Assembly (NCBI RefSeq): GCF_003732425.1
Contig: NZ_MOBX01000005.1
Span: 293,549-357,548 of the forward strand
Source: Pseudomonas fluorescens
GTDB lineage: Bacteria; Pseudomonadota; Gammaproteobacteria; Pseudomonadales; Pseudomonadaceae
Length of the DNA: 64,000 bases
Direction: 5' to 3'
Part shown: piece by piece, positions 1 through 9,376 of the stretch
Position numbering within the stretch: position 1 is the stretch's first letter
How the letters are laid out: each line of letters starts with the position of its first letter
Translations under genes and position numbers: made by a program
The notes under the pieces: model-generated
Databases searched by the model: none
Told to the model about the DNA's origin: nothing
Seen by the model: the letters and a program-made list of their open reading frames with translations, nothing else

Positions 1-353
1 CGGACATTGGCGTAGGCACCCGTGTCGACATCAGCGCTGAAGGTTGAAACCGGGGTTTCGGCGACACTGTGGATCGGGTTGTCGGCCAGCGCCTGATACT
101 GCTCGCGCGGCTCGTCACGGTAGCCCTGTGGATAACTGTCTGCGCCGGGCATCGCGGCGAAACTGGCGATCGGTGACGGACGCGCCAAGCGCTTGGCCAT
201 CGCCCCGCCCGCCATGACGGCTTCCTGCTGAACCAACGCTTCTGGCTGCGCCGTGGGTGGTACCGCTGCGGAGTCCGATGTGGACGAAGCACCGCAACCA
301 GCGAGCGCCAGCAGCACACCGACCGCAACAGGACGCAAAAGAGAATGAGACAT
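1..353 (-). CDS. VWA-domain lipoprotein, N-terminal part (runs off left edge)
   Basis: About 117 residues are visible from an ATG at 353 reading leftwards. The N-terminus is a lipoprotein signal peptide: a short charged start, a hydrophobic stretch and the lipobox LALAGC, with the acylated cysteine at residue 20. A Ser/Ala/Pro-rich linker follows. The last visible part contains NPIHSVAETPVSTFSADVDT, which matches the N-terminal domain found before a von Willebrand factor A domain in YfbK-like lipoproteins. The VWA domain itself would lie beyond the window. The family is membrane-anchored and of unclear function. The family call is fairly sure; no function is claimed. Confidence 0.8.
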   Translation of the reverse strand, partial: MSHSLLRPVAVGVLLALAGCGASSTSDSAAVPPTAQPEALVQQEAVMAGGAMAKRLARPSPIASFAAMPGADSYPQGYRDEPREQYQALADNPIHSVAETPVSTFSADVDTGAYANV

Positions 354-440
354 GGGGGCTGACCTCGGGATGAAATTGATCATTCATCCACTGAGACGGG
401 CAGCCCTTTCAGTTCGGGTTAAACGCCGCGAAAAAAATCT

Positions 441-1001
441 TCAGCGGTGATAACGGCGCACCGCACTGCTGTTGCGCAGCACATGGCCTTTGATTTTTTC
501 CATCAGCTCGGCACGGGTCAAACCGGCGGGCAAGGCGTCCGGCGCCAGATCCAGCGCGTAGATCTGGATGATGTAGTGATGCGCACTGTCGCCCACTGGC
601 GGGCACGGCCCCATGTAATGGGTGTTGCCCTTGCTGTTGGTGCCGCCAACGCCTTCCAGCGCGGATTTGGCACCGACGCCCGCCGCAATCTGGTGCGTGG
701 TGGACTTGATGCCGTAGTGAATCCAGTGATCGACGCCCAGGCCTTTCTGGCCGTCCGGGTCGTGCATGACGATCGCGTAGCTCTGAGTGCCGGCAGGCCC
801 CGCGTTCCAGCTCAGCGCCGGCGACTGGTTCTTGCCGCCGCAACCAGGCGCATCGCTGGCCGCGGACGAGGTGAACAGGCGGTTATCGGAAACACCCGGG
901 ATGCTCAGGGTGAAACGCTCTTGGGCCTGCGCCGGAAACTGCACGCAAAGGGTGACGGCGAGGGCCGCCAGCCATGGGTTGAGAGAGGTCAATCGGGTCA
1001 T
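441..1001 (-). CDS. YbhB/YbcL (PEBP/Raf kinase inhibitor-like) exported protein
   Basis: A 186-residue protein. I chose the ATG at 1001 because it is followed directly by a signal peptide (MTRLTSLNPWLAALAV, hydrophobic core, cleavage after AQA); the longer open frame upstream has no protein-like character. The mature part carries phosphatidylethanolamine-binding protein motifs: a HDPDG segment, DHW..Y with GI, and a C-terminal GPCPP ligand-pocket motif. Bacterial members are small soluble proteins of uncertain role, and this one is predicted periplasmic. It diverges from the Rieske gene at 1141, so the 140 bp between them should hold both promoters. Confidence 0.85.
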   Translation of the reverse strand: MTRLTSLNPWLAALAVTLCVQFPAQAQERFTLSIPGVSDNRLFTSSAASDAPGCGGKNQSPALSWNAGPAGTQSYAIVMHDPDGQKGLGVDHWIHYGIKSTTHQIAAGVGAKSALEGVGGTNSKGNTHYMGPCPPVGDSAHHYIIQIYALDLAPDALPAGLTRAELMEKIKGHVLRNSSAVRRYHR

Positions 1002-1140
1002 TCCGGGAGCACCTTGTGCAGTTGGGCCGTCGTCGGCCTGCAAACTATAGCTGTACCGTTCGTGCCATGGCAGTAGCAAATGGCTGAACCTCGCACTCCC
1101 GCGCAAACTCACAAGAGAAATGCCCGCGAGGAAGCCGCTC

Positions 1141-2664
1141 ATGCCCCTGCACCGTGTCGCACGTATCGCCGATGTGCCTGAAGACCGTGGCCTGCAAGTT
1201 GAAATCGGCGACTGCAAGATTGTGCTGTTGCGCACGAACGGCGACTTACGTGCCTTTCAGGGCGAATGCCCACATGCTGGCGCGCCGTTGGCTGAAGGCG
1301 CGCTGTGTCACGGACGTTTGATCTGCCCGTGGCACAAGGCTGCGTTCAGGGCAGAGGATGGCGCGTTGTGCGAGCCTCCGGCGCTCGACAGCCTCAAGCG
1401 TTATCCGCTGGAACTGCGTGGCGATGAGGTTTGGGTCGATGATCAGCCGTTGCCCGATCCGCATACGCCCCCGGCCGATGATTCGCGCACGTTCGTGATT
1501 GTCGGCGCCGGGGCGGCGGGCACGGCCTGCGCAGCGGCACTGCGGGAGAAGGGTTTCGGTGGCCGTATCGTGATGATCGATCGCGAACCGGAAGCGGGCT
1601 ACGACCGTACAGTGCTGAGCAAATTTGTTCTCGCCGGGGAAATGCCGGCGGCAGAAACCCCGGCGCTGCGTGAGGAAGCTTTCTATAAAGAGCAGCGTAT
1701 CGAACGCCTGCACAGCGAAATCACCTCGCTGGACGCTCAGGCCAAAACCCTGCAGCTCAACGATGGCCAAATCCTCAACTACGATGCCGCCGTGCTGGCC
1801 ACCGGTGGCGAACCCAATCCGTTACAGTTGCGCGGTGCTGAACTGCCCCACGTGTTCGTCCTGCGCTCAAAAGCCCAGGCTGAACAAATCATGAGCACTG
1901 CCAGCCCCGATCAACGCGCCGTCATCATCGGCGACAGCTTCATCGCTCTCGAATGCGCCTCGGCCCTGCGCCAGCACGGCCTCGACGTCACGGTCCTCGC
2001 GCGCCACGCCATTCCTTTCGCAGCCCAGTTCGGCGAGGCCGTGGGCCAGGCGATCCGCGCGCTGCACGAACAGAACGGCGTGAAATTCATCACCGAGCAC
2101 GAAGCCACCGAGATCATTGGCGATGGCAAGGTCGAAGCCGTATTGCTGGGCAATGGCCTGCGTCTTTCGGCAGATCTGGTGCTGGCCGGGGTCGGCGTGC
2201 ATCCGGCTACCGAAGCCTTTGCGTCACTGCCGAGGGAAAAAGATCAGTCATTGCGCGTTGATGGCGGCATGCGTGTTACGGACGGCCTGTGGGCGATCGG
2301 CGACATCGCCACATTCCCGCTGAACGGCCAGTTGCAACGCATCGAACACTGGCGCCTGGCCCAGCAGCATGCGCGAATCGCCGCTGCCAATATGCTCGGT
2401 GGCGAAGAGCATTACCTCGACGTGCCGTTTTTCTGGACGTGGCATTTTGGCAAGAATTACGACTATCTCGGTCATGCCGAACACTGGGATGAAGTGGAGT
2501 TTCGCGGTGAACCAGAGCAACCGCCATTCATTGCTTTGTTCGGCAGAAACGGTTGGGGGGTCGCTGCCGTTGCCTGCGAAAAAGAACGCGCAATGGCGCT
2601 GCTCGCCGAACGGATGAGGCAACCGCTGGCAATGGAAGAGGCCTGGACACTGATCCGCGATTGA
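1141..2664 (+). CDS. Rieske [2Fe-2S]-FAD/NAD(P) oxidoreductase fusion
   Basis: A 507-residue protein from the ATG at 1141, which has GAGGAAG six bases upstream. An in-frame ATG at 1120 would add seven residues but has no spaced ribosome site. Residues 1-100 are a Rieske domain with all four ligands (C43, H45, C62, H65 in CPH and CPWH). Residues 115-410 are a pyridine-nucleotide disulfide reductase-type fold with the FAD motif GAGAAG at 122-127, a second nucleotide-binding region near VIIGDSFIALE, and a GDIA motif for the flavin. The C-terminal 90 residues form a reductase dimerisation-like domain. This architecture matches AIFM3-like and ferredoxin reductase-like proteins. It probably passes electrons from NAD(P)H through FAD to the iron-sulfur centre; the partner is unknown. 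Confidence 0.85.
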   Translation: MPLHRVARIADVPEDRGLQVEIGDCKIVLLRTNGDLRAFQGECPHAGAPLAEGALCHGRLICPWHKAAFRAEDGALCEPPALDSLKRYPLELRGDEVWVDDQPLPDPHTPPADDSRTFVIVGAGAAGTACAAALREKGFGGRIVMIDREPEAGYDRTVLSKFVLAGEMPAAETPALREEAFYKEQRIERLHSEITSLDAQAKTLQLNDGQILNYDAAVLATGGEPNPLQLRGAELPHVFVLRSKAQAEQIMSTASPDQRAVIIGDSFIALECASALRQHGLDVTVLARHAIPFAAQFGEAVGQAIRALHEQNGVKFITEHEATEIIGDGKVEAVLLGNGLRLSADLVLAGVGVHPATEAFASLPREKDQSLRVDGGMRVTDGLWAIGDIATFPLNGQLQRIEHWRLAQQHARIAAANMLGGEEHYLDVPFFWTWHFGKNYDYLGHAEHWDEVEFRGEPEQPPFIALFGRNGWGVAAVACEKERAMALLAERMRQPLAMEEAWTLIRD

Positions 2665-2674
2665 CAGCCCCCCC

Positions 2675-2746
2675 GCAGGAGCTGCCGAAGGCTGCGATCT
2701 TTTGATCTCGAACGTCAAAAGATCGCAGCCTTCGGCAGCTCCTACA
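2675..2746. repeat. REP-type palindrome (AGGAGCTGCCGAAGGCTGCG family)
   Basis: Two inverted arms of about 29 bp, each containing GAGCTGCCGAAGGCTGCGAT and continuing into CTTTTGA, are separated by a few bases. The element fills the gap between the convergent Rieske gene and pgaD, so its RNA could act as a terminator from either side. A second copy with the same arms lies at 26002-26080 and a worn half-copy near 19981. Confidence 0.85.
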
Positions 2747-2758
2747 GGGTTTTCGCCA

Positions 2759-3292
2759 TCAGGAAAGACGATTCAGGGGTTCGCGATTATCGTCATCTTC
2801 AGCATGCAGAAAGATCACCCGCGGGTGCTCCAGTGGTGCCAGCGGCGGTGGCAACTCCTGCTGCTGAACCGGCCAGAAATGCGTCACCACATGGCTGATG
2901 TCGCCTTCCTGATCGTTGTGAATGGTCATCACTCCCGGGGTGCGCAGCTTCTGGAAACGCTCATCGCAAAGCTTGAAGCTCTTGCTCAGCCCGGCATCAT
3001 CGATCACCGGCGATGGCAAGCGGCGCTGGGCGAAGCTGCGGCTTTTGCGCTGCTGATAACGCGCCCAAGCGATCAGAATCACCGCGTTGACCAAGGCAAT
3101 CCACAGATAAATCTGCAGGGTGCCCAGCGCGTCGAACGCCGATTTATCGATCAGCGGCCCGCCCGCGTGAGTTTCGATCAGCGGCCACAAGCCACGGATC
3201 AGCAGAAACAGCAGGCCAACCCAGGCCAGCACGGTGAGGATCACATCGATCACTACCAGAAAGGGCCGCTGGCGAGTCCGGATGATTTTCAT
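2759..3292 (-). CDS. pgaD: Poly-beta-1,6-GlcNAc biosynthesis protein PgaD
   Basis: A 177-residue inner-membrane protein with two hydrophobic segments at about residues 11-35 and 60-78, the first preceded by a basic stretch (KIIRTRQR). PgaD supports the glycosyltransferase PgaC and, in E. coli, takes part in c-di-GMP-dependent activation of the complex. The call rests on the two-helix topology, the basic N-terminus and its place as last gene of a pgaABCD operon; its start overlaps the pgaC stop by 4 bp. The tail beyond residue 100 is long compared with the E. coli protein, as is common in pseudomonads. Confidence 0.85.
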   Translation of the reverse strand: MKIIRTRQRPFLVVIDVILTVLAWVGLLFLLIRGLWPLIETHAGGPLIDKSAFDALGTLQIYLWIALVNAVILIAWARYQQRKSRSFAQRRLPSPVIDDAGLSKSFKLCDERFQKLRTPGVMTIHNDQEGDISHVVTHFWPVQQQELPPPLAPLEHPRVIFLHAEDDDNREPLNRLS

Positions 3293-4644
3293 TTGATGAC
3301 CTCCTCTTCGTCGTCGCCGATCGGTTTGATGCCCCGATCAGGACTGACCCAACGCGCACGTTTCTGATGTTGACCGAACAGCACTTTGGGGAAGCTGACC
3401 AACGTGGTCAGCAGACTGATGAACCAGAACACCAACGGATACCAGACCACCCAGAACATCGTGCGGCCCAGGCCCGGCTCATAGCGCCGGTCGATGATGA
3501 TGCTGACCGCGAACTGCACCAGGCACACGAAGGCCAGCAGCAGCCCGGTGAATGCTGGCGGCATCAGGTGATCCACCGCAATGGCTTCGGGCATGACCAC
3601 AAACTTGCCGACGCCCCAGAAGATCACCGACAACAGGAAGGTGAACGCCCAACCGGTCGACAGGCAATATTCGAACAGCAGCGGCCACAGATAGCGGTGG
3701 CGGTACTGCCAGATGCCACGGATGTTCTTGAACAGCACTTCGGCGCCGCCCTGGGCCCAGCGCAGACGCTGCTTCCACAGACCGCCGAGGGTTTCCGGCA
3801 TGAGGATCCAGCACAGCGCGCGCGGCTCGTAGAAAATGCTCCAGTGATCGAGTTGCAGCTTCCAGCTGATGTCGATGTCTTCGGTGATCATGTCCGGACT
3901 CCAGTAACCGACGCGGTTCAGCGCGGTACGGCGGAACGCGACGATTACGCCGGACACGGTGAAAATCCGCCCGAACACCCGTTGCGTACGCTTGATCAAC
4001 CCGATGATCGAGGAGAACTCGCCAACCTGCACCCGCCCGACCAGCGTCGAGCGCGTACGGATTCGCGGGTTGCCGGTGACTGCGCCAAGGCGTGCGTTAT
4101 CCAGCATCGGCGCGACCAGATAGGCCGCCGTGTTCGGTGCGAGCAACGCGTCACCGTCGATGCACACCAGATACTCACTGCGCGCGGCAATCGCGCCCAT
4201 ACGCAGAGCAACAGCCTTGCCCTGGTTTTCCGCCAGATGCAGCACGCGCAGACGCGGATCTTCCTTGGCCAGCGCATCAAGCACTTGCGCGGTGTTGTCT
4301 TTGGAGCCGTCGTTGATCGCGATGACTTCGATGTTCGGGTAATGCTGGGCCAGCGCCGCGTGGATCGTATCGGCGGCGTTTTCGCCTTCGTTGTAGCAAG
4401 GGATCAGGATCGAGATCAGCGGCTCGCCTTCCAGTGGCGGTGGCAGGGTGTCGTCCTTCCACGGCCAGTGGCGCTCCCAGTGCAGCCAGAAGTACAGGCC
4501 GCCGGCAATCCACAACCCGGACATGAACAACGGGTAGAAGAACACGAAGTCCATCAGGAACTGCCCGGTGACCAGGAAAATCAGCCCCAGCGGCACGCCG
4601 AGGACGATCGCCAGAACAAGCAGGGCTAACAGTCTATCCAGCAT
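3289..4644 (-). CDS. pgaC: Poly-beta-1,6-N-acetylglucosamine synthase PgaC (GT2)
   Basis: A 451-residue processive family 2 glycosyltransferase that polymerises GlcNAc from UDP-GlcNAc at the inner membrane. Two N-terminal membrane segments (about 5-50) precede the cytoplasmic catalytic domain, and further segments follow at about 325-420. Visible catalytic motifs are the first aspartate in NDGS (D112), the DGD metal-binding motif (163-165), TED (254-256) with the presumed catalytic base, and QRLRW (292-296). The length fits the family. It follows pgaB with one base between and overlaps pgaD, so translation is probably coupled. Confidence 0.95.
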   Translation of the reverse strand: MLDRLLALLVLAIVLGVPLGLIFLVTGQFLMDFVFFYPLFMSGLWIAGGLYFWLHWERHWPWKDDTLPPPLEGEPLISILIPCYNEGENAADTIHAALAQHYPNIEVIAINDGSKDNTAQVLDALAKEDPRLRVLHLAENQGKAVALRMGAIAARSEYLVCIDGDALLAPNTAAYLVAPMLDNARLGAVTGNPRIRTRSTLVGRVQVGEFSSIIGLIKRTQRVFGRIFTVSGVIVAFRRTALNRVGYWSPDMITEDIDISWKLQLDHWSIFYEPRALCWILMPETLGGLWKQRLRWAQGGAEVLFKNIRGIWQYRHRYLWPLLFEYCLSTGWAFTFLLSVIFWGVGKFVVMPEAIAVDHLMPPAFTGLLLAFVCLVQFAVSIIIDRRYEPGLGRTMFWVVWYPLVFWFISLLTTLVSFPKVLFGQHQKRARWVSPDRGIKPIGDDEEEVIK

Positions 4645-4645
4645 G

Positions 4646-6649
4646 TTATGGATTCCATTTGTTGGAGAGCGCAGGCCTTACGGTTTTCAGGTCCGGCAGG
4701 TTGTCGAGGAAGTTGTCCGGGTAGTAACCGAAACTGGTCGCGCCCTGACGCTTGAGACGGCCCATCCAGTCCGCCAGATGTGCGCCGTCGATGTCGGCCT
4801 GATCCTTTTTCGTCCAGTCCCGTGCCTGCAATTCGAACACCGTGCGCTTCAGGGCTCCGGGGCGCTTGCTGACGGTTTGCACCAGGGTTTCCAGCCATGG
4901 GCCGGACTCGGCCTGGGTCTGTTTTTCCATGAGCGGCATGGCCATTGGCGCGGTCCAGTCGTAGGTCTGCAGAAAGTCGTCGAGGTTCTGCGCGTACCAG
5001 GTTTCGCTGCCGGGATTGAGCATCGGCTCGGCGAAAATGTTGCGCGCGGTCAGCACCTGCGGGCCCCGAATGGCGCGGACTTTGGCGGTCAGCTCGTTGG
5101 TGAAGTCGATCAGGTAGCGGCTCTTGAACCGCGTCCATCGCTGCAGGGCCGCCGGATCATCGCGCAGGGCGGCAATCGAACCTGGCAAACCGTGGGCGAC
5201 GTAGGCTTTCAACGCCTCGGGGCCGGCGTCCTCGAAGTCCGACAGAATCGCGTCGTCGTGATAGAGGATGCCGTCGACCGACGTCAGCCGTGCCACGTCT
5301 TCGTAGATTTCGCCGATGATCCGCCGCACCTCTGGATCGAACGGTGACAGGCGTTGGTACTGATCCGGATCGACTGAGGTGGTGCCGGTTTTCGGATCCC
5401 AGCGCGTGACACGCGGCAGCTTCGCATCAAGGCCGAAACTCAGCACCGGCATCCACGCAAACACCTTCACATTGGCGCGAGTGCGCAGCTGCCAGGCAAC
5501 GCGGTCGAAAATGTCGGCACGTACCGGCAAGTGACGGTTGGGGAAGTACAGCGAGTGCACCAGACCATCGCCCTGCGGATCGGCAAAGGCTTGCAGGAAC
5601 ACCGTGTTGGCGCCCATGTCGGCCATGCGCTGCACCAGTTTGCCGAGGTTGATGTCCTGTTGTGCCGGGTCCGGGTCGTAGACGTTGTCCAGATCAACGT
5701 GCACCACACGCATGACGAAATCCGACTGCACGTCGACGATGCTATTGGAGAAAACCTCGCCGTCAGGGTCGGAGGCAACGAGGAAACGCGGGCTGCTCAT
5801 CAGGTTGTCGAGGGCATCGAGACCGTCGTCCAGGGTCAGGGCCATCTCATAGCCCTGCTCACCGACCACGGTCAGCGATGTGCCGTCCGCCGTACCATAT
5901 GGCCAGACCCATACACGCGGTTTCTTGCCGGTGACCTTGCGGATTTTCTCCGAGATGTTGTTCACGTCGGTGCGGATCCGCGCCTGGAATTCGGCCTCGG
6001 ACTCATAACGCTTGGTCAGCGGATCGTAGCGCCGGGTCGCGGCAGCGGGCTGCAGGTTGCCCTGCGGGTTGGCCAGAATACCTTTGTGGTTCGCGTCGGT
6101 GTGGGCGGCGATTTCCACCAGACCGGATTGCGAGATTTCGCGGATCTGGTCCCAGGTCAGGAAATCGGAACGCGCACGCGGGGCACCAGCAAAATCCACC
6201 GGTTGATTGAGCGGCGTGTCGATCCAGACGCCGACCGGCGCCAGCAAAGCGTGCCAGTTATAGGCGCGCAGCACCGGCAGCACGCGGGTGTAGAAACTCG
6301 CATAACCGTCATCGAAGCTGAGCAGGATCGCTTTCGCCGGCAGCTCCGGGCCGCCCTTGCGCGCGGCCATGATCTGGTCGACGGTGACCGGTTTGTAGCC
6401 GTTCTCGCGCAACCAGGCGAGCTGCTCGATCATGCGCTCGGTGCGCACCGCCACCACGGCCTGATCGGGATCGCGGTCTTCAACATCGTGATAGGCGATG
6501 CCGAGCACGTGATTTTTCGGCCACGGTTTTTCACTGGCCGCCAGCGGACGCTCGGACGGCGGCGCGAAGGCCGGAGCTTGCTGGGCGCAGGCGCTGACCA
6601 GCAGCGCTCCCAGCAGAAGGATGAAACGCGAAATCAAAGGCATCTTCAA
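4646..6649 (-). CDS. pgaB: Poly-beta-1,6-GlcNAc N-deacetylase PgaB (lipoprotein)
   Basis: A 667-residue lipoprotein with signal peptide and lipobox VSAC near residue 21. The N-terminal half is a carbohydrate esterase 4 polysaccharide deacetylase: YHDV near residue 53 and SFDDGY near residue 110 hold the metal-binding and catalytic aspartates. The C-terminal half, from about residue 315, is the glycoside hydrolase-like PgaB domain (YHDDA, WYAQN and TAPMAMPLM segments). The enzyme partly deacetylates the polymer in the periplasm so that it can be exported by PgaA. It lies 6 bp after pgaA and 1 bp before pgaC. Confidence 0.95.
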   Translation of the reverse strand: MKMPLISRFILLLGALLVSACAQQAPAFAPPSERPLAASEKPWPKNHVLGIAYHDVEDRDPDQAVVAVRTERMIEQLAWLRENGYKPVTVDQIMAARKGGPELPAKAILLSFDDGYASFYTRVLPVLRAYNWHALLAPVGVWIDTPLNQPVDFAGAPRARSDFLTWDQIREISQSGLVEIAAHTDANHKGILANPQGNLQPAAATRRYDPLTKRYESEAEFQARIRTDVNNISEKIRKVTGKKPRVWVWPYGTADGTSLTVVGEQGYEMALTLDDGLDALDNLMSSPRFLVASDPDGEVFSNSIVDVQSDFVMRVVHVDLDNVYDPDPAQQDINLGKLVQRMADMGANTVFLQAFADPQGDGLVHSLYFPNRHLPVRADIFDRVAWQLRTRANVKVFAWMPVLSFGLDAKLPRVTRWDPKTGTTSVDPDQYQRLSPFDPEVRRIIGEIYEDVARLTSVDGILYHDDAILSDFEDAGPEALKAYVAHGLPGSIAALRDDPAALQRWTRFKSRYLIDFTNELTAKVRAIRGPQVLTARNIFAEPMLNPGSETWYAQNLDDFLQTYDWTAPMAMPLMEKQTQAESGPWLETLVQTVSKRPGALKRTVFELQARDWTKKDQADIDGAHLADWMGRLKRQGATSFGYYPDNFLDNLPDLKTVRPALSNKWNP

Positions 6650-6655
6650 ACTCTT

Positions 6656-9136
6656 CTAGAAGCGGAAAGTGAGGTCGACGAGCAGACGCAGATCGGTCTC
6701 CCGATCACCGTCGTAAGGCCGGTTGATCACACTGAACAAGCCACCCACCTCGAACACGTCGTTCCAGGCGTAACGCTGGCCGTAACCCAGCAACGCCATG
6801 CCGCCAGTGCCGTGATCACGCTGGCTGTACGTCCCCGCACCGGCCTGGAACTGCTGGCTCCAGGAGGTTTCGTAGCGGTGGTAGAGCACGTGATTGACGT
6901 TGACCAGCGGCATCACGCTGAAGTCGGATTTGGGGTTGAAGTACGGCACGTCATCGGACTTGGAGTTGTGGCTGGTGCCGACTTCCAGTCCCGCATCGAC
7001 CTGCACGTTCGGTGCGCTGTAGACGCCCTCGCGGCCGGTGAGCAAGGCTTCGACGCGGTTGTTGCCGTCGCTGAAGTGCGACGGGCTTACCGACAGCCGC
7101 CATTCGCGGCTTTCGTTGCCGCGCCAGCGGATAAAACCGCTGCCGCCATTGGCCTTGATGTCACTGTTGAGCGCGCGCAACGGCGTCTCGGCCGACAGGT
7201 ATTCGAGGCTGCCGCCGTACTGCCAGTGATCGTTGATGTCACGGGCGATCGCCAGCCGCGCGCCTTGTTTGTCGCCAAATCCGTAGGAGTGGTTGGAGAC
7301 TTCCGCTTCGAGGGTCATGTCGCGGGTGCGCCGCTCCAGGCCGACACGCTGGAAGCGATGGTGGCCGGTGCCTTCGGCGAAGTCGCCGGTGGCATAACCG
7401 GCCCCGGCGAACACCCGCCAGTCTTCATCGATGGGCGGGCTGTACAGGGTGGTCTGGATACCAAAATCGCGGCTGCCGCTGACGGCGCCGGCATTGCCGC
7501 TGCCGCCACCATTGGCCTTGCCGCCGTAGGCTTCGACGCGCAGTTCGGACATGTCATGCACTTCGCGCTCGCGCGCCGCACGCTGGACCTGACGGTTATC
7601 AGGGAAACGCGCGACCACGTCATCGGTCAGCGCATCCATCTGCCGCCATTCCTGCAGCGTCATCGCCGTGCGCGCCTGTGCGACTTCCAGGCCCATGCCG
7701 CGCGGCACCATGCTCTCGGTTTCCTTGAGCTGGACTTCCGCACGGCGCGGCCATTGCCGCGCCAGATAAAGGTCGGCCTGGGCCAGACGCAGGCCGACAT
7801 TGCCGGGAGCCTGATCGACCAGCGTCTGCAAGCGTTCTTCGCTGTGGGGCAAGTCGGAACCATAGGTCGCGGCCTGCGCGGCCAACTGCTGGGCGTCCAT
7901 CCATTCATGGTTGGGGTTGCCGATGGGCAAACCTTTGAGTTCGACACGCGGACGCTGGGACTTGGCGGCGTCCTCGGCGACTTTGCGCGCTTCATCGGCA
8001 CGGTCGCTTTCCAGCAATGCGTAATACAGCGCGGTGGTGTCTTCGAGGCGATCACCGACATCGGCGTCCGGCGCCGACAGCACCTGGCGATACAAGTCCG
8101 TGGCGATTTCCGGTTCACGCTGATCCAGATACGACGCCGCCACCCAGCGCAGCGCATAGGTCGGAATCTTCACGCCCTCGGCTTGCAGCTTCTGGTATTC
8201 AGTGATGACGTCGGCCGTGCGTACCCTGGCCTTGAGCGCGCCCATGCGGTCGATGCGCCAGCGAATGACGTCGTCGTGAGCAGTGGCGTCGGGCGTCCAG
8301 GTGGCGAGCAGTTTGTCGTAATCGGCCAGCGCGCGGTCGGCGATGACGTAGCGTTCTTTTTCGCTGCGGGTGGCGAGTTCGGCGAGGCGCACGCGCTCGG
8401 CGGCCAGATCGCCTTCGAGGCGACGCAGGATGACCGGATCGATCAGCCCGGGACGCTGATTGGCCAGACGCAGCGCCGGTTCCGGCAGACGCGCCTTTTG
8501 CAGAGCAACCACGTATTCGCGAGCGACTTCCGGCTTGCTGCCGGCGCGCTTGAAGGCCTGATCGTATTCGAACAGGGCATCGTAAGGTTTGTTGTCACGG
8601 GTCAGGGCGTAGCCCAAGGCGAGACGGCGCGAAGGATCATCTGGCTTGGCCGCGACCAGCGCTTTGGCGCGGGTTACCGCTTCGTCGGGTTTGCCGGCAT
8701 CCGCCTGGGTCAGGGCCAGCCCCAGTTGCAGGTCGGGGTTATCCGGCTCCAGCGCCAAGGCCTTGTTGTAGACCTGCGTGGCTTGATCCCAGCGTTTGAG
8801 GTTGCGATAGGCGCGGGCGGTGGCGGTCAGCGCCTGAACCGGCAGGACGCGGTCGCGGCCCTGGGTTTCATAGACCTGCACCACTTCGGCATCGAGGCCG
8901 GCCCAACTGGCGATTTGCAGGTGATCGCTGATTTGCCCGGTCGTCGACTGACCGGGTGGCACCTGACGCAAAACCGTCAGCGCAGGCGTGTACTGCCCGG
9001 CACGGGCGTCGCGCACCATTTGATCGTAGGGTGTGTCGGCAAACGCCAGCGCCGGCCAGAGCAACTGGCTGCACAGCGCGACTCGGAACAAAGGGCGTAA
9101 GCCACGATGTAATACAGGAACATCAATACGCGGCAT
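6656..9136 (-). CDS. pgaA: Poly-beta-1,6-GlcNAc export porin PgaA
   Basis: An 826-residue outer-membrane protein. A signal peptide ends at AFA (about residue 33). The first 500 residues are helical repeats with TPR-like spacing (for example ALEPDNPDLQLGLALTQADAGKP), which bind the deacetylated polymer in the periplasm. The last 300 residues are rich in alternating aromatic and polar strands and end in LTFRF, with the C-terminal phenylalanine usual for outer-membrane barrels. It is the first gene of pgaABCD. I see no certain promoter in the 240 bp upstream. Confidence 0.95.
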   Translation of the reverse strand: MPRIDVPVLHRGLRPLFRVALCSQLLWPALAFADTPYDQMVRDARAGQYTPALTVLRQVPPGQSTTGQISDHLQIASWAGLDAEVVQVYETQGRDRVLPVQALTATARAYRNLKRWDQATQVYNKALALEPDNPDLQLGLALTQADAGKPDEAVTRAKALVAAKPDDPSRRLALGYALTRDNKPYDALFEYDQAFKRAGSKPEVAREYVVALQKARLPEPALRLANQRPGLIDPVILRRLEGDLAAERVRLAELATRSEKERYVIADRALADYDKLLATWTPDATAHDDVIRWRIDRMGALKARVRTADVITEYQKLQAEGVKIPTYALRWVAASYLDQREPEIATDLYRQVLSAPDADVGDRLEDTTALYYALLESDRADEARKVAEDAAKSQRPRVELKGLPIGNPNHEWMDAQQLAAQAATYGSDLPHSEERLQTLVDQAPGNVGLRLAQADLYLARQWPRRAEVQLKETESMVPRGMGLEVAQARTAMTLQEWRQMDALTDDVVARFPDNRQVQRAAREREVHDMSELRVEAYGGKANGGGSGNAGAVSGSRDFGIQTTLYSPPIDEDWRVFAGAGYATGDFAEGTGHHRFQRVGLERRTRDMTLEAEVSNHSYGFGDKQGARLAIARDINDHWQYGGSLEYLSAETPLRALNSDIKANGGSGFIRWRGNESREWRLSVSPSHFSDGNNRVEALLTGREGVYSAPNVQVDAGLEVGTSHNSKSDDVPYFNPKSDFSVMPLVNVNHVLYHRYETSWSQQFQAGAGTYSQRDHGTGGMALLGYGQRYAWNDVFEVGGLFSVINRPYDGDRETDLRLLVDLTFRF

Positions 9137-9318
9137 TCGTCAGCATCCTTACATGGCCAGCCGGGTCGCAATGCCCTCCTTGCCCATTCGTAACGGTGGC
9201 CGCCAATGCACATTCAACGGCCAAGCTTAGTCAGGCAGTCTTGCACGCAAGCGTAGACCAATATCCGGAACACAATATTTGTTCAGAATCGTGCTCCGAA
9301 AACCCGAACGCCAGACAG

Positions 9319-9357
9319 CAAAACGCCCGGCGTCTGTGCGATACAGAGGCCGGGCGC
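9319..9357 (-). terminator. Rho-independent terminator of the YdgA-like gene
   Basis: On the minus strand a GC-rich stem (CGCCCGGC with CTCTGT, loop, ACAGA with GCCGGGCG) is followed by TTTT, 20 bp past the stop codon at 9377. It would also shield pgaA from read-through. Confidence 0.8.
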
Positions 9358-9376
9358 TGCTATTAAGGACGCAGGA

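Noticed and set aside
441..1235. Long version of the YbhB/YbcL frame starting at 1235
   Set aside because: The added 78 residues precede an obvious signal peptide and overlap the divergent Rieske gene.
5531..9100. An 1189-codon open frame opposite pgaA and pgaB
   Set aside because: A shadow of high-GC codon use; the Pga proteins in the other direction have clear domains, signals and operon spacing.
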